Part shown: positions 38,648 to 49,596 of the stretch, one piece after another
Position numbering within the stretch: the stretch's first letter is position 1
Layout: each line of letters starts with the position of its first letter
Assembly: GCA_029834535.1 (NCBI GenBank)
Contig: JAQMWT010000495.1
Location: 1 to 64,000 of the forward strand
From: Chrysophaeum taylorii
Lineage: Eukaryota > Sar > Pelagophyceae > Pelagomonadales > Pelagomonadaceae
Direction of reading: 5' to 3'
DNA: 64,000 bases
Position numbers and translations under genes: made by a program
The notes under the pieces: generated by a model
The model's database searches: none
What the model was told of the DNA's origin: nothing
What the model saw: only the letters and a program-made list of their open reading frames with translations

Positions 38648-40549
38648 TCAGGTTTCTATGTCCTTGGATTCCTGGGTGTCGACGGCGGTGATGGTAACTT
38701 CGTCTTTGACGGGTTCGTTATCGAGGACCGAGGTTGGGACAGCATCGACGAGTTTAACCTTGACCTCGTAGTCGTTTTTGTCGTCGTCGTTTTTGTCGTC
38801 GGGGATTGCAGGTTCTTCGGAAAACCAGCACCACTCAAAGGCAAAGACGAACCAGCCGACAAACGAAACGCAGGCGAGGAGGATGTTGATGCCGAGGTAG
38901 CGGCGGTAGATGCCCTCGCCGACGTCGAGGTAGCTGAAATCGATGGTGCGCGCCGCCGCCTTGTACTTGAGTTCCTTGTGCTTGTCTTGTGCCGTCGAGA
39001 GGCGGAAGCAGACGCCGATGACGCCGCAGACGAGGACGGGGACGACAAAGGCGAGCGGGCGGCGGCCCTTCCACATCATGGCGCGGGGGATGAGGGCGAG
39101 CATCCAGATGGGTCCGCCGAGGCCGGCGACGATGGTGCCGGCGACCGTGGTCGCGTCGAGCTCGGCCGGGTTGTCGAGGAGCGGAAGCGTGCCGGCGATC
39201 GCGACGACGATCATCGCGACGCGGCCGATGATGACGTGCTTTGAGGTCGCGTCGGCGATCGGCATCGGCTTGCCGACTTCGAGGAAGCCGTGAAGGTCGG
39301 GGCCGCAGAGCTTAGCGACCGACGTAAAGGTGGAATCCAACGTGGAGATGCCCGAGGTGACCATGATGATGTTGACTAGGGTGTAGACGCCGGTGCCGAG
39401 GGTCTTGGAGACGGCGGCGGGCGCGCCCGTCTGGACATCGCCGAGGTTGGCGCCCTTGAGCTCGTTGTCGGAGCACGCATCGGCCGCGATGCACTGGCCG
39501 AGCATGTTTCCGTGGGTGCCGATGAGGCCGAACAACGTGATAAACCAGGCGGCGCAGAAGCCGCCGAGCGCGACCGCGCGCGCCATCGTCTTGGGGTCGG
39601 CGAGGAAGCAGCGGTCGGTGAGGACGGGATCGAAAAAGGGATAGGAGAGGGCACCCTGGATCGCGCCGAGGGCGAAGAGGTCCATGCCGCCCTTCAACGA
39701 CAGCATCGATCGGTCGGGGACGACTTCGAACTCGAACATCGACCAGCGGGACTGTGATTTAGCCCAGGACCGGAGGTTCGAGTTGCGAGAGCGCTCCGCC
39801 TGGATCGCGGCGAGGACGACCACCAAAAACACGATTGCGACGGCGGCCTGGGCCGTGTCGGAAATCAGCGAGCTGCGCATGCCGCCCGCGAAGACGTAGA
39901 CGAGCGGCAGCGCCGTCGACAAAATCGCCGCGGCCCACCACGGATCGGACGCGTCTATCGTGTCGGTCGTGCCGTCGTCGGCGACGACGTTGCGGGTCTC
40001 GCGGCCGAAGAAGTCGGCGATAACGCGCGAATTCGACCAGACCTCGTTGTAGAGTCGGTACAGCACGCACCCCGCGAACAGCAAACACGCCGTCGTCCCG
40101 TATTTGTCGTGGATCGCTTCCGGGAGCGACCGGTACCCCTTTTTGCGGAGCTGGTAGCACACGCACGCCGCGGCGGGAAAGGCAAAGTACCACGCCGCGT
40201 ACGCGAAGCCCCCGACGGCGCCGTACCGTCCGCCCTGCTTGGACGAGTTCGTGATCGACTTGGCGAAGATCCACGAGATGAAAGCTGAGGACCCGACGAG
40301 GAGCTGCGATCCGCGGTCGGTCGCGTTGTCCGAAATTCCGCCCTTGAAAAAGGTCTTCGGGTCCCAAGTGAACGGCGTGAACCCGCACAAAATCAAAAAG
40401 TAAAGGTTCAGAATGTACCACTGGCTCCGCTGGTACTCGGAGTTCACCTCGATCACGAACGCGATGATCAGCGTGAACACCACGAACAAACTGGCCACCA
40501 CCAAAAACTGCGTCGATTTCAACTTGCTCACAAACATCGCCGCGCTCAT
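38648..40549 (-). CDS. Sodium:solute symporter family (SLC5-type) transporter
   Basis: The ATG at 40,549 gives 633 aa with about 13 hydrophobic segments. SSS-family hallmarks include SSAFISWIFAKSI, FAYAAWYFAFPAAA, then RKKGYRSLPEAIHDKYG and LYRLYNEVWSNSRVI in the first repeat. GGMRSSLISDTAQ follows, with MVTSGISTLDSTFTSVAKL, typical of the Na+-coordinating helix 8 region with adjacent Ser/Thr. The C-terminal tail (EVKVKLVDAVPTS...) is cytosolic. The substrate could be urea, a sugar, an anion or an amino acid and is unknown. An upstream in-frame extension exists, but MSAAMFVSKLKS is the first good start. It is divergent from the gene at 40,935. Confidence 0.88.
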   Translation of the reverse strand: MSAAMFVSKLKSTQFLVVASLFVVFTLIIAFVIEVNSEYQRSQWYILNLYFLILCGFTPFTWDPKTFFKGGISDNATDRGSQLLVGSSAFISWIFAKSITNSSKQGGRYGAVGGFAYAAWYFAFPAAACVCYQLRKKGYRSLPEAIHDKYGTTACLLFAGCVLYRLYNEVWSNSRVIADFFGRETRNVVADDGTTDTIDASDPWWAAAILSTALPLVYVFAGGMRSSLISDTAQAAVAIVFLVVVLAAIQAERSRNSNLRSWAKSQSRWSMFEFEVVPDRSMLSLKGGMDLFALGAIQGALSYPFFDPVLTDRCFLADPKTMARAVALGGFCAAWFITLFGLIGTHGNMLGQCIAADACSDNELKGANLGDVQTGAPAAVSKTLGTGVYTLVNIIMVTSGISTLDSTFTSVAKLCGPDLHGFLEVGKPMPIADATSKHVIIGRVAMIVVAIAGTLPLLDNPAELDATTVAGTIVAGLGGPIWMLALIPRAMMWKGRRPLAFVVPVLVCGVIGVCFRLSTAQDKHKELKYKAAARTIDFSYLDVGEGIYRRYLGINILLACVSFVGWFVFAFEWCWFSEEPAIPDDKNDDDKNDYEVKVKLVDAVPTSVLDNEPVKDEVTITAVDTQESKDIET

Positions 40550-40934
40550 CTTGTTTGTGGTCGCCACGCCTTTTTTCGTCGGTCGTGTGTCTCGTAATAA
40601 TTGGTTGTTGACAGTAACTTCAAGATATGATCGGAGTTTGAGAAAGTTTGGAGTTCTTTTTTCTTCGCTTTTTTCTTTAGATGAACTTGAAAAAGTCAAA
40701 AATGAATCTCAATCTCCACACTTTTTTTCTTCTTCTTCTTCTTCTTCTTCTTCATACGTTTGCCTAATTTTTTCAAGAGCTGATACGCCATTATTGTTCA
40801 GAAGTCCTCCCGCCCTATATACTGTACGACGCCAAAAAAAAAGAAACTTCTATCAACGGAAAATAGTAGTATCTCTTGAAAAGAGGGTAGGAGCAGAAGG
40901 GTTTCGGTGCGTCGTCCGTCCGTTAGTTGTTGAA
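40550..40934. promoter_or_regulatory. Divergent intergenic region (385 bp)
   Basis: This is shared upstream sequence of the symporter (minus) and the HEAT-like protein (plus). It is markedly AT-richer than the flanking genes and contains a (CTT)n microsatellite at about 40,726-40,754 and A-runs near 40,834. Both promoters should lie here. Confidence 0.45.
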
Positions 40935-43499
40935 ATGGTTTCGGCGGCGCCGGCGGCGGCGGCGTGTAGCAACAACGCTCTGGACATGGCCTTTGAAAAG
41001 ATGGGCGAGTCGATCGAGGAGGGGTACCGGTTGTTCGTGGAGGCGATGGCGACTCCCAGCGACGAGGTGGGAGAGTTCGCGGTGACGATCGTGCCCGCAA
41101 CGCTCGAGCACATGGAAGCTGGCGGCGGCGGCGGTTTGAGAGAGGGTGCCGCGGCGTGCGCGGCGGCGTTCGCGAGGGTGATCGCAGCGCGGCCGAAGGT
41201 GGCGAGCGCGGCCTTTCGAAACGGGTGGGAGCCACAACGAGTGAATCGCGCGGCGTTGGCCGTCGTCGACGCGCGGTCTCGAGGTTCGGCGCACGCTCTC
41301 GAAGCGCTTCTGACATCATTTCCCGGAACGGAGCTCGTCGGCGAGTGGGTCGGTGCCCTCGAAGGGCTCCTCCGGGAGAGCTTTGCCAAGGTCGCCGCGC
41401 TGGAGGGCGCGGCGGTCGCGATTTCCGCGGGCAACGCGCGCGCGCTTCCGTTGGTCCGAGGTTGTTGCGCGCACGCGTCTCACGAGCGTTCCGGCGTCCG
41501 CAAAGCGGCGGTTCGCGCGCTGCGGGCCGCGAAAGGCCGGTCCCGGACCTTTGCGACCTTCGTAGCCGGGCTGTGTGGCGCGCTCTGCGACGATTGGCGA
41601 CGCTTAATTTCGAAAGGAAGCGCGGACGACGCTTTTCGCGGAATAGCCGCGATTCTCGACCTCTGCAAGCCGGGGCCTCTGTTCGAGCCCGGGAACAACG
41701 AGGCCGGCGGGGCGATCATCGACGTCGTCGGGGACGCCCGGAAGGCGGCGTCCCGCGAGCCAGCGTTCCACGAGTGCTGGCGCGCCGTGCTCGACTGTTT
41801 CGCGACTTGCGAGGACTGGCCGAAGTGGGCTCGGATCCACGGAACGACGCTCGCGCACGGCTACAAGCGCGACCTCGACCTCAGCGCGGCCGCGGCGGGC
41901 GCGGTCGAGCTCGCGACGCGCGCGCCCGAGACGACGCCGGCGGCCTTCGAGAGGATCTGGGCCGAGCTCGCGCCGGGCTTGCCTCGCGCGATCGCGGCTC
42001 GCGTTTCCGACGGCCGCGCCGACGCCGTCCGAGCGCTACTCGGCGCGCTCCCGATCGACCGCGTCGAAATCGAAGGCCCGTCGGCCCTCGCGCTCCTCGC
42101 CATCTTCGAGGCCTCGAACGACCCGGGACCCGCGTGGCGCCGAGTGCTCGATCGCGCTTCCGACGTCGGGATCCTAGTTTCGGCCGTCCGGGCGCCCGCG
42201 CTGCGCGACGCGATCCTCGACCACTGCGACGGAGCGTCGCTCTTCAATATCGCCACCGCCGCGCTCCGACGCGGAAACGAAATTCCCTGGCTAACCGCCG
42301 AGGCGATCGGACCGAAACTCGGTCCCGGCGCGTCGCCCGCGTTCGAAGAGGCGGCGGCGGCGGTGAGCGGAGCCGCCGCTGCTGCTGCCAAAGCGACGGG
42401 CGAAGAGAACCGAGCAGCGCCGAGCTTGGACTCGTTCGTCGCGAGGACCTGGGCCGCTGCCCCCAAGGAGGACGCCATCTTCGCCGCCTGGCCCCTGGTG
42501 GCGGCCGTCGCGACGCTCGACCCGCGCTGGCTCCGCGTCAGAGTGACGGCGGAATGCTCGGCGTCGGACGCGGCGAGCCGCGCGCTCGAGGCGCGCGCGC
42601 GCCGCGGTGATTTTCGAGGCCTCGGGGCCGTTTCCGACGCGCTCGTCCGCGAAGCGAAGGCGGCGGCGGGCTCTCGCGAGCCAGCGCCCAAAGCCGTCGT
42701 CGACGAGGTGTTGTCGAAGTTCGTCCGCGTCCTCGTCGTCCTCATGTCGGCCGCGCCGCGCGACTCTCCTCGAGACGCGAGACGCAAGGCGCTCGACCTG
42801 GTGGTGGTGGTCGCCGGCGGCGACCGCGAAAACAAGCTGGAAGACCCCGACGTCGCGACGCTCGTCGAACGCTGCTGCGACGGCGCCGATCTCGAAGCGG
42901 TGGCCGCGGCCGCCCGCGCGATCGCGCCAAACGCCGCCCGCGCGGCGGCCGCCTTTGGCGGGGCGCGCCGCCGCCGCCAAAGCCGCCAAAGCCGCCGCCG
43001 CGAGAGCGAACTCGTCGTCCTCGGCGCCCTCGCCTCGGCTGCGAAAGGAGCGACCTCTGCGTCGGAAAATGCGGTCCGAGCCACGGCGCCCCTCCTGACG
43101 GCCGCGCTCCAATCCGACGAGCCGACCGCCCGAGACCTCGCCTACGCCGCCGCCTCGAGTCTCGGCGAGTGCTGCCGAGCGACCCCCTACGCGATGGACC
43201 GCGAGCTCCTCGTCGCCATGAGCAAGCACGCCCGGACGACGACGACTGTTATCACGCCGCGGGCCGCCCCCGCCCTCGTCACGGAGGAGGAAAGGAAAAC
43301 AGGCGGCGAGGATCCCCTCCTCTCCGCCGCCAAGGCCGCCACCGCCGCTCTCCCCGACGACGAGGATGCGCTGTCGCAGCGCGCCGCGAAGCGGCGCCGC
43401 GCGAATCTCCAGACCTACACGCGGCTCGATTCTTCACAACCTCCCGACGACCTGCCCCAAGCCTGGCGCGCGACAACAACTTCTACTACTACTAGATAA
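40935..43499 (+). CDS. Large Ala-rich HEAT/armadillo-like alpha-solenoid protein, unidentified
   Basis: The ATG at 40,935 gives 854 aa. The sequence is almost entirely amphipathic helices of about 15-20 residues in pairs, for example RKAAVRALRAAKG, AALAVVDARSRGSAHALEAL and AVRATAPLLTAALQSDEPT. This is the look of HEAT/ARM repeats, with Ala-rich composition driven by high GC. Near the C-terminus are a basic block (RRRRQSRQSRRRESE) and a second one (QRAAKRRRANLQ), possible nuclear localisation signals. Alpha-solenoids of this kind scaffold protein complexes (karyopherins, cohesin/condensin regulators, RIF1-like proteins), but no family signature is clear. The frame is open further upstream, but that part lies in the divergent promoter. 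Confidence 0.7.
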   Translation: MVSAAPAAAACSNNALDMAFEKMGESIEEGYRLFVEAMATPSDEVGEFAVTIVPATLEHMEAGGGGGLREGAAACAAAFARVIAARPKVASAAFRNGWEPQRVNRAALAVVDARSRGSAHALEALLTSFPGTELVGEWVGALEGLLRESFAKVAALEGAAVAISAGNARALPLVRGCCAHASHERSGVRKAAVRALRAAKGRSRTFATFVAGLCGALCDDWRRLISKGSADDAFRGIAAILDLCKPGPLFEPGNNEAGGAIIDVVGDARKAASREPAFHECWRAVLDCFATCEDWPKWARIHGTTLAHGYKRDLDLSAAAAGAVELATRAPETTPAAFERIWAELAPGLPRAIAARVSDGRADAVRALLGALPIDRVEIEGPSALALLAIFEASNDPGPAWRRVLDRASDVGILVSAVRAPALRDAILDHCDGASLFNIATAALRRGNEIPWLTAEAIGPKLGPGASPAFEEAAAAVSGAAAAAAKATGEENRAAPSLDSFVARTWAAAPKEDAIFAAWPLVAAVATLDPRWLRVRVTAECSASDAASRALEARARRGDFRGLGAVSDALVREAKAAAGSREPAPKAVVDEVLSKFVRVLVVLMSAAPRDSPRDARRKALDLVVVVAGGDRENKLEDPDVATLVERCCDGADLEAVAAAARAIAPNAARAAAAFGGARRRRQSRQSRRRESELVVLGALASAAKGATSASENAVRATAPLLTAALQSDEPTARDLAYAAASSLGECCRATPYAMDRELLVAMSKHARTTTTVITPRAAPALVTEEERKTGGEDPLLSAAKAATAALPDDEDALSQRAAKRRRANLQTYTRLDSSQPPDDLPQAWRATTTSTTTR

Positions 43500-43547
43500 C
43501 GCAAAAAAAAAAACACCTAACGGATCATCCATCCATCATCGGGTGTT

Positions 43548-44801
43548 ATGCGGCCCACAGACGCGGTGATCGCGGCGGTTGTGGGCGCCCTGTGCGGCGT
43601 GTACGTGGTGCGGCACGCGCAGGCGTGGCGGGCCGAGGAAAACGAAAAGTTGCGGTCGGCCATCGCGCGGCGCGACGAGGTTGCCAAGGCGCTCGCCGAG
43701 GCCAAGGCGAGCATCGAGGAGGAAAGGCGGCGGCAGCGCGCCGAGTTCTCCAACCTGACGCGGGCGGTGCCCCGGCGCGGCGGCGCGTGGCAGGACTTTC
43801 CGTGTGCGTTGCGCGAACTGCGCGTCGCGCGCGTGACGCGAACGTGCGAAGTGAGCTGCCGCGACGACGCTCGGTGCGATCGGGCGGTCGCGCTGTGCCG
43901 ACGGCTGATCGAGTGCGAGGCCGCGCTCGTGAGGGTCGAGGGCGCCGAGATATCGGTGGCCGAGGCCCGCACGAACCTCGCGAGGTCGTCGGCGCGGCTT
44001 GTGCGCGACGTCGAGGCAGCAAAGGCGAACGACGGGTCGCTCGCCGCTCTCGCGGCGTCCGAGTGGTGGGCGGGGCCCGCGCTCACCGAGGAGCGGAAGC
44101 CCCGCACCTACGTGGTGGTGTCCTATGGCGGATGCGGATCGAAAATGCTCGCGGGCTGGCTGAGCTCGCTGGGCAAGACGAAGAAGCTCGTTTCGCGGGT
44201 ATACCATCTCCACGACGCGACGCCGCCCGATCTGCTTCGCGAGCTCCCGCCTCCCCGCGCGCCGCCCTCGCAGCAGCGCGACTTCCGCGCGCGGCGGTTT
44301 CCGGGGGGCGGGAGGTTCAGGACCGACACGCCGGTCGTCGGAAATTTGGATGATTACCGCGTTCTCTTCATCTTCAAGGACCCCGTCGAGGCGCTCGTCT
44401 CGAGGTACGGCTTTGGCCACTGCGAGCACCTCGGCGGCGACTGCGGGGAGACCGAGGCCTCTTTTCCCAAACTCGACGCCTACGCTGCCGCGGGCCGGGA
44501 CCGCATGGGTCTCGTGAAATTTTTCGACGCATACGTCGAGCCCAACCCGCGGCGCCAGTACCCGGTCTTACTCCTTAATTACCACAAGCTCTGGGACAAT
44601 CTCCCGGCCCTCATGCGGGCCCTCGGCCTCCCGGTGGATCTCGCGGGCTCCTTTCCCGAACGCACCGAGACGGTTCGCAACGACCTCACGGGCGCCGCCG
44701 AGAACAACGAGGCCCACACCGAGGCGACGCGCCGCGCCCTCGACAAGATCTACGAGCCAATCCTCGACCGCATCCGAACCCTCCCCGCGGTCTCTTTGTA
44801 G
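43548..44801 (+). CDS. Type II membrane sulfotransferase-like protein
   Basis: The 417-aa protein has a short cytosolic end, one signal-anchor (DAVIAAVVGALCGVYVV, residues about 5-21) and then a coiled-coil stem (EVAKALAEAKASIEEERRRQ), as in Golgi sulfotransferases. The luminal domain starts at about residue 185 with TYVVVSYGGCGSKMLAGWLS, matching the PAPS 5'-phosphosulfate loop (G-x-x-G-S/T-T pattern, here GGCGSKM). RVLFIFKDPVEALVSRYG matches the 3'-phosphate-binding loop (normally R-N/D-P). LLLNYHKLWDNLPALMRALG resembles the following strand and helix. The acceptor is unknown; a polysaccharide or glycoprotein is likely. The usual loop Arg is replaced by Lys (FKDP). It starts 48 bp after the previous stop. 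Confidence 0.7.
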   Translation: MRPTDAVIAAVVGALCGVYVVRHAQAWRAEENEKLRSAIARRDEVAKALAEAKASIEEERRRQRAEFSNLTRAVPRRGGAWQDFPCALRELRVARVTRTCEVSCRDDARCDRAVALCRRLIECEAALVRVEGAEISVAEARTNLARSSARLVRDVEAAKANDGSLAALAASEWWAGPALTEERKPRTYVVVSYGGCGSKMLAGWLSSLGKTKKLVSRVYHLHDATPPDLLRELPPPRAPPSQQRDFRARRFPGGGRFRTDTPVVGNLDDYRVLFIFKDPVEALVSRYGFGHCEHLGGDCGETEASFPKLDAYAAAGRDRMGLVKFFDAYVEPNPRRQYPVLLLNYHKLWDNLPALMRALGLPVDLAGSFPERTETVRNDLTGAAENNEAHTEATRRALDKIYEPILDRIRTLPAVSL

Positions 44802-44836
44802 CAACAAGTAGTAGAGTGCCATCCCTCTCTTCGGAT

Positions 44837-46593
44837 ATGTTGTGGTTCTTCTTCTTCTTCTTCTTCTTCTTCGGAGTAGTAGGAGTGCTAGTGGATGGCC
44901 TGCAGACGCCGTTTGTGCGTCCACATAAAGCTGCTGCTGCTGCCCCCGAGCACGCATCGTCGTCCGCCGCCGAGGTGGTGCTGATCTCGGGGTTCGAGTC
45001 GTTCAACATCGCGCTGTACGAAAAGTGCGCCGCCGAGGTCGGCAAGGCGCGGCCCGTGCGCGTGAGCGTCTTCTCGGAGCGGGACGTGTCGTCCCGGCGG
45101 GCGGATGTGGACGCCGCTCTCGAGAAAGCCGACGCCTTTATCGGGAGCTTGGTGTTCGACTACGACGACGTCGAGTGGCTCCGGCCCAGGTTGGAGAAAA
45201 TCCGAGGACCGCGGCTCGTCTTCGAGTGCGCGACCGAACTCATGTCGTTGAATCGCGTCGGGCGGTTCGAGATGGGTGGGGGTTCGGGGGCGCCGGCGGC
45301 GGTGAAGGCGGTCCTCTCCAAGTTCGGGTCGGGCCGCGAGGAGGACAAGCTTCAGGGGTATCTCAAGCTCCTCAAGATCGGGCCCGAGCTCCTCAAGCTC
45401 GTGCCCGGCGACAACAAGCTCTCGGACCTCAGGACCTGGCTCGAGCTGTACCGGTACTGGAACGAGGGCGGCGAGAAGAACGTGGCCTCGATGTTCCAGG
45501 TGCTGTACGACCGGTTGTTGTTGACGGAGCCCCGGTCCTGCGAAGCTCCGCCTCTCGTCGAGTTTCCGGCCGTCGGCGTCTCGCACCCGGCGGCGCCCGA
45601 TCGAGTCTTCGACTCTCCGGCGGCGTACCTCCGGTGGCGCGAAAATCATCATCTAGATCTCGCCCCAGTCGACGCGCCGCGCGTCGCGGTGCTGCTGTAT
45701 CGCAAGCACGTGTTGACCCGCCAGCCGTACGTCCCGCAGCTCGTCGAGCAGCTCGAGAAGTGCGGCCTGTGCGTCGTGCCGATCTTTATCACGGGGGTCG
45801 AGGCGCACACGGTCGTCCGGGATTTGTTGACCTCGGACGCCGAGATCTCAAAGATCCGCGCGGGCACGATCTCGCGGCGGCCCCGGACCTACGACGAGCG
45901 AGGCGCGGTCAAGGTCGACGCGATCGTCAACGCGATCGGTTTTCCTCTCGTCGGAGGTCCCGCGGGTTCGATGAGCGCGGGCCGCGACGTCGCCGTGGCC
46001 GAAGAGTTGCTAACCTCGATGGACCTCCCCTACGTCGTGGCGGCGCCTCTCCTTCTGCAGGAAATCAGGCAGTGGCGCGCGTCGGGAGTTTCGGGCCTCC
46101 AGAGCGTCGTGCTCTACGGGCTTCCCGAACTCGACGGCGCGATCGACCCCGTCGTGCTCGGAGGCCTCGCCGGCGACACGGTCGCCCTCGTCCCGGAGCG
46201 CGTCCGCCGGCTCGCCAGCCGGATCAAGCAGCGCATCGCCCTTGGACGACGACCGCTCGAAAAGAAGCGCGTCGCGATCGTCTTGTACGGGTATCCTCCC
46301 AACGTCGGTTCGGTCGGGACGGCCGCCCTCCTCAACGTCCCAAAATCCCTCGACGTCCTCCTTTCCCACCTCGCCCCCGAGCTGCGGCTGCTGCTGGACG
46401 ACGATCAGCAGCAACAACAACGACGACGACGACAACAACATTCTTTTGGCGAGGCCGTGATCGCGGCGCTTTCGCTGCTCTCGACCCAGCCTCTCGTTAC
46501 CAACTACAAGTTTGCCGACGTCGAGGTCGTCGCGGCCGCGCGGCGCGCCAAGGCGGGCGACGCGCGCGTCGCCGCTGCGCTCGCGCGCCTCGT

Positions 46594-46625
<32 letters not shown>

Positions 46626-48970
46626 GTAACCTCGTTCCCGGGGTCGAGATCGTGTCGGTCGGCATCGACCGAGAAGAAGAGCTTGGTCTCTCGAAATACA
46701 TGCGGCGCGACCTCGACGAGTGCTGGCCGCCGGGCGTTCCCGCTCCCGGGCTCTCGGCGACCGGCGACCTCGTGATCAACGGCCTCCTCCTCGCGGGCCG
46801 CGTATTTGTGGGGGTCCAGCCGCTCCTGGGGTACGAGGGTGATCCGACGCGGCTCTTGTTCGAAAAGAGAGGCAATCGCCTCACGCCCCACGCGCAGTAC
46901 GTCGCTTTCTACGAGATGCTCAAGCGCGACTACGACGCGTGCGTCCACCTCGGCACGCACGGCACGGTCGAGTGGCTTCCGGGCCAGCCCCTCGGGAACG
47001 ACGCGAAGAGTTGGCCCGACGAGCTTTTGGGGGGTCTCCCGAACTTTTACGTCTACGCAGCCAACAATCCGAGCGAGTCGATTCTCGCCAAGCGACGCGG
47101 CTACGCGACGATCGTCTCGCACGCGACCCCGCCCTACGACCGGTCCGGCCTCTACCTCGATCTCGCCAACTTGAAGGACTTGTTGGACGAGCTTTTCGAA
47201 CGCGAGGATGATGATGATGATGATTCTTCTTCTAAAAGCATCTTAGAGCCCAAGATCCGCGAGATCGCCGAGAGCGCGGGCCTTTCGGCGGACGTTCCCG
47301 AACGCGGCTTGGAGTCCTTCCGAGACTACGCGTTCCGCCTTTCGACGTACCTCCTCGAGGTCAGAAACCGGCTCTTCTCGAGCGGCTTGCGGGTCTTCGG
47401 CACCAGGCCCGACGTCGACGAGGTGCGCGCCTACCTCGAGGCTTTTTTTCAAAAAGACGACGCCGCGAGCTCCTACTACGACCGCGAGATCGTCGAAGAC
47501 GCTTTGCGAGACTACGACGACCACCCCCCAAAATCATCGTCGTCGTCGTCAAAAGCCAGCAGCTTTCGGTGGTGGTCACCCCAAGCCCAAGCCCAAGCCC
47601 AACCCAAAAAGCTGGACGAGGTCGAGTGGCAAGCGCGGGAGATCGCGGCGAGACTCGGCCGAGCCACGGACGAAATCGACAACCTCTTGAGGGGCTTGAA
47701 CGGCGGCTACGTCCCTCCGGGCGCCGGCGGCGACCTCCTCAGAGACGGCGTCGGCGCGCTCCCGACCGGACGGAACATCCACGCCCTCGACCCCTACCGG
47801 ATGCCCTCGGAGAGCGCCTGGAAGCGGGGCCAGGCGATCGCCGACCGCCTGATTTCGCAACACCGCGAGGCCAACGACGGCGCTTTTCCCGAGACGATCG
47901 CCGTCGCGTTGTGGGGCCTAGACGCGATCAAGACGCGCGGCGAGTCGGTCGCGATCGCGATTGCCCTCGCCGGCGGCGTCCCGGTGCGCGAAGGCACGGG
48001 ACGAATCGTGCGATTCGACCCCGTGCCCTTGGCAGACCTCGGGAGGCCGCGAATCGACGTCTTGGCGACTCTCTCGGGAATCTTCAGAGACAGCTTCGAG
48101 AACGTCGTGTTGCTGCTCGACGACTTCTTCGAACGATGCGCCTCGCTCGACGAGGAACCCGAGGCACAAAATTATATCCGGAAACACGTCGCGCTTATCA
48201 AGATTAAAAATTCGGATGAACAAAAACCTGCCGCTCGCCTCTTCTCGAACCCTCCCGGCGACTACGGCAGCCTCGTCAACGACCAGGTCAATTCGGGGGC
48301 CTGGGAGGACAAGACCCAGCTCGGCGACACCTGGGCCTCGCGCAACGCTTTTGCCTACGGACGAGACCTCGCCGGCGCGACCTCGGCCGCGAGCCGGGCC
48401 AACGTCTTGGACGCGCTCCTCGAGACGACCGATCGCGTCGTCCAGGAAATCGACTCGGTCGAGTACGGCCTCACCGACATCAACGAGTACTACGCCAACA
48501 CCGGCGCCCTCAAGGTCGCCGCCGAGGCCCGCCGCGAAGACAACAACCCCGTCGCCGTCTCCGTCGTCGAGGCCTTCGACTCGAAAAAGAACCCGGAACC
48601 GAGGGATCTAGAACGCGTCTTGAGGATCGAGTACAGGTCAAAGCTCTTGAACCCAAAGTGGGCCGAATCCATGGTCAACCAGGGGGCTGGCGGCGCCTAC
48701 GAGATCTCCACGCGAATGACCGCCGCCGTCGGTTGGGCTGCGACCGCGAAAGTCGACGACTTTGTCTTCGACGGCGCGGCCGAGCGCTACGCCCTCGACG
48801 AGCAGATGGCCACCCGCCTCCGCAAGCTCAATCCGGAGGCCTACAAGAACGTCTTGGGCAGGTTGCTCGAGGCGGCAGGCCGGGGCATGTGGAACGCCGA
48901 CAATGAAGTCCTCGACAAACTCCGCGACTTGTACGCCGACACCGACGACGCGATCGAAGGTGTCTCGTAA
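44837..48970 (+). CDS. CHLH: Magnesium chelatase subunit H (Mg-protoporphyrin IX chelatase), plastid
   Basis: ChlH binds protoporphyrin IX and, with ChlI and ChlD, inserts Mg2+ at the first committed step of chlorophyll synthesis in the plastid. The ATG at 44,837 gives 1,377 aa, normal for the family. The leader MLWFFFFFFFFFGVVGVLVD is a signal peptide whose core is a (TTC)n microsatellite, followed by GLQTPFVRP with a Phe as in complex-plastid targeting. CobN/Mg-chelatase motifs are present: HLGTHGTVEWLPG, GGLPNFYVYAANNPSE, RGYATIVSHATPPYDRSGLY, TGRNIHALDPYRMPS and SALGLDAIKT-like WGLDAIKTRGESV. Low-complexity insertions (Gln/Arg near residue 523, Asp/Gly near 585, Asp/Ser near 790, Ser near 900) come from trinucleotide repeats. 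It begins 35 bp after the upstream stop. Confidence 0.97.
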
Positions 48971-49596
48971 ACACCGCCTCATCATCGCAGCCAGCACGTG
49001 GCTCTGGTTGGTCAACGTCATTCTTCCCTTTCTTTCTTCCCTTTTGCTTTCTGATTTGTTGCATCGACCACGACGAACAACAAAAAAAAAAGTGGCGGCG
49101 GCGGCGCGAACTATTCTGCTGAACGAACGAACTCGGTTCTTCGAATGAACGATACTCCTCTTCGACCACCACCACCACCACCACCACCGCGTCGGGCCGA
49201 CGTGGTGGTCGTCGGTCAGTCATCCCCTGTTTCTTTCTGATGCTTTCGCTCCTACTGGTAGTAGTTAGTTAGTACTAAGCTATGTTGTTGCGACCGACCG
49301 AGAGTCGGTCGGACCGAGACAGACCGACCGACCAGTGCTTTATTTTTTTAAAAGAAGAGCAAGTCGCGGCGCGGATATGGATATGGGGGTCAGTCAGTCA
49401 CAGTCACAGTCACAGTCACAGTCACGGTCACGTCACCACAAAGCGCCGGTATCCCTGGTACTAGACGCCAATGTCGTCATTGTCGTCGAGGGCGTCACAC
49501 CGCAGGGAGCGCGCGTTGGGCTTGACCGAGAAGGCCGCGTGCTTGCAGAGGGCGGGCCTAGGTAGTATAAATAAAGAGAGGACGACAAAAAACAGC
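48971..49596. other. Intergenic with simple repeats; no gene seen
   Basis: This lies between ChlH (plus) and the MRH-domain gene (minus), which converge. It contains (CCA)n at about 49,167-49,187, a CCGACCGA-rich patch at 49,290-49,335 and (CAGTCA)n at about 49,391-49,432. No coding signal was recognised. Confidence 0.5.

Noticed and set aside
40413-40934. N-terminal extension of the HEAT-like protein back to 40,413
   Set aside because: It overlaps the symporter start and the repeat-rich divergent promoter and looks noncoding.
41861-43229. Long minus-strand frames opposite the HEAT-like gene
   Set aside because: Composition is a shadow of GC-rich codons, and the plus strand has the consistent helical pattern.
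49391-49432. CRISPR-like array
   Set aside because: Short (CAGTCA)n is a plain microsatellite, and the host is eukaryotic.
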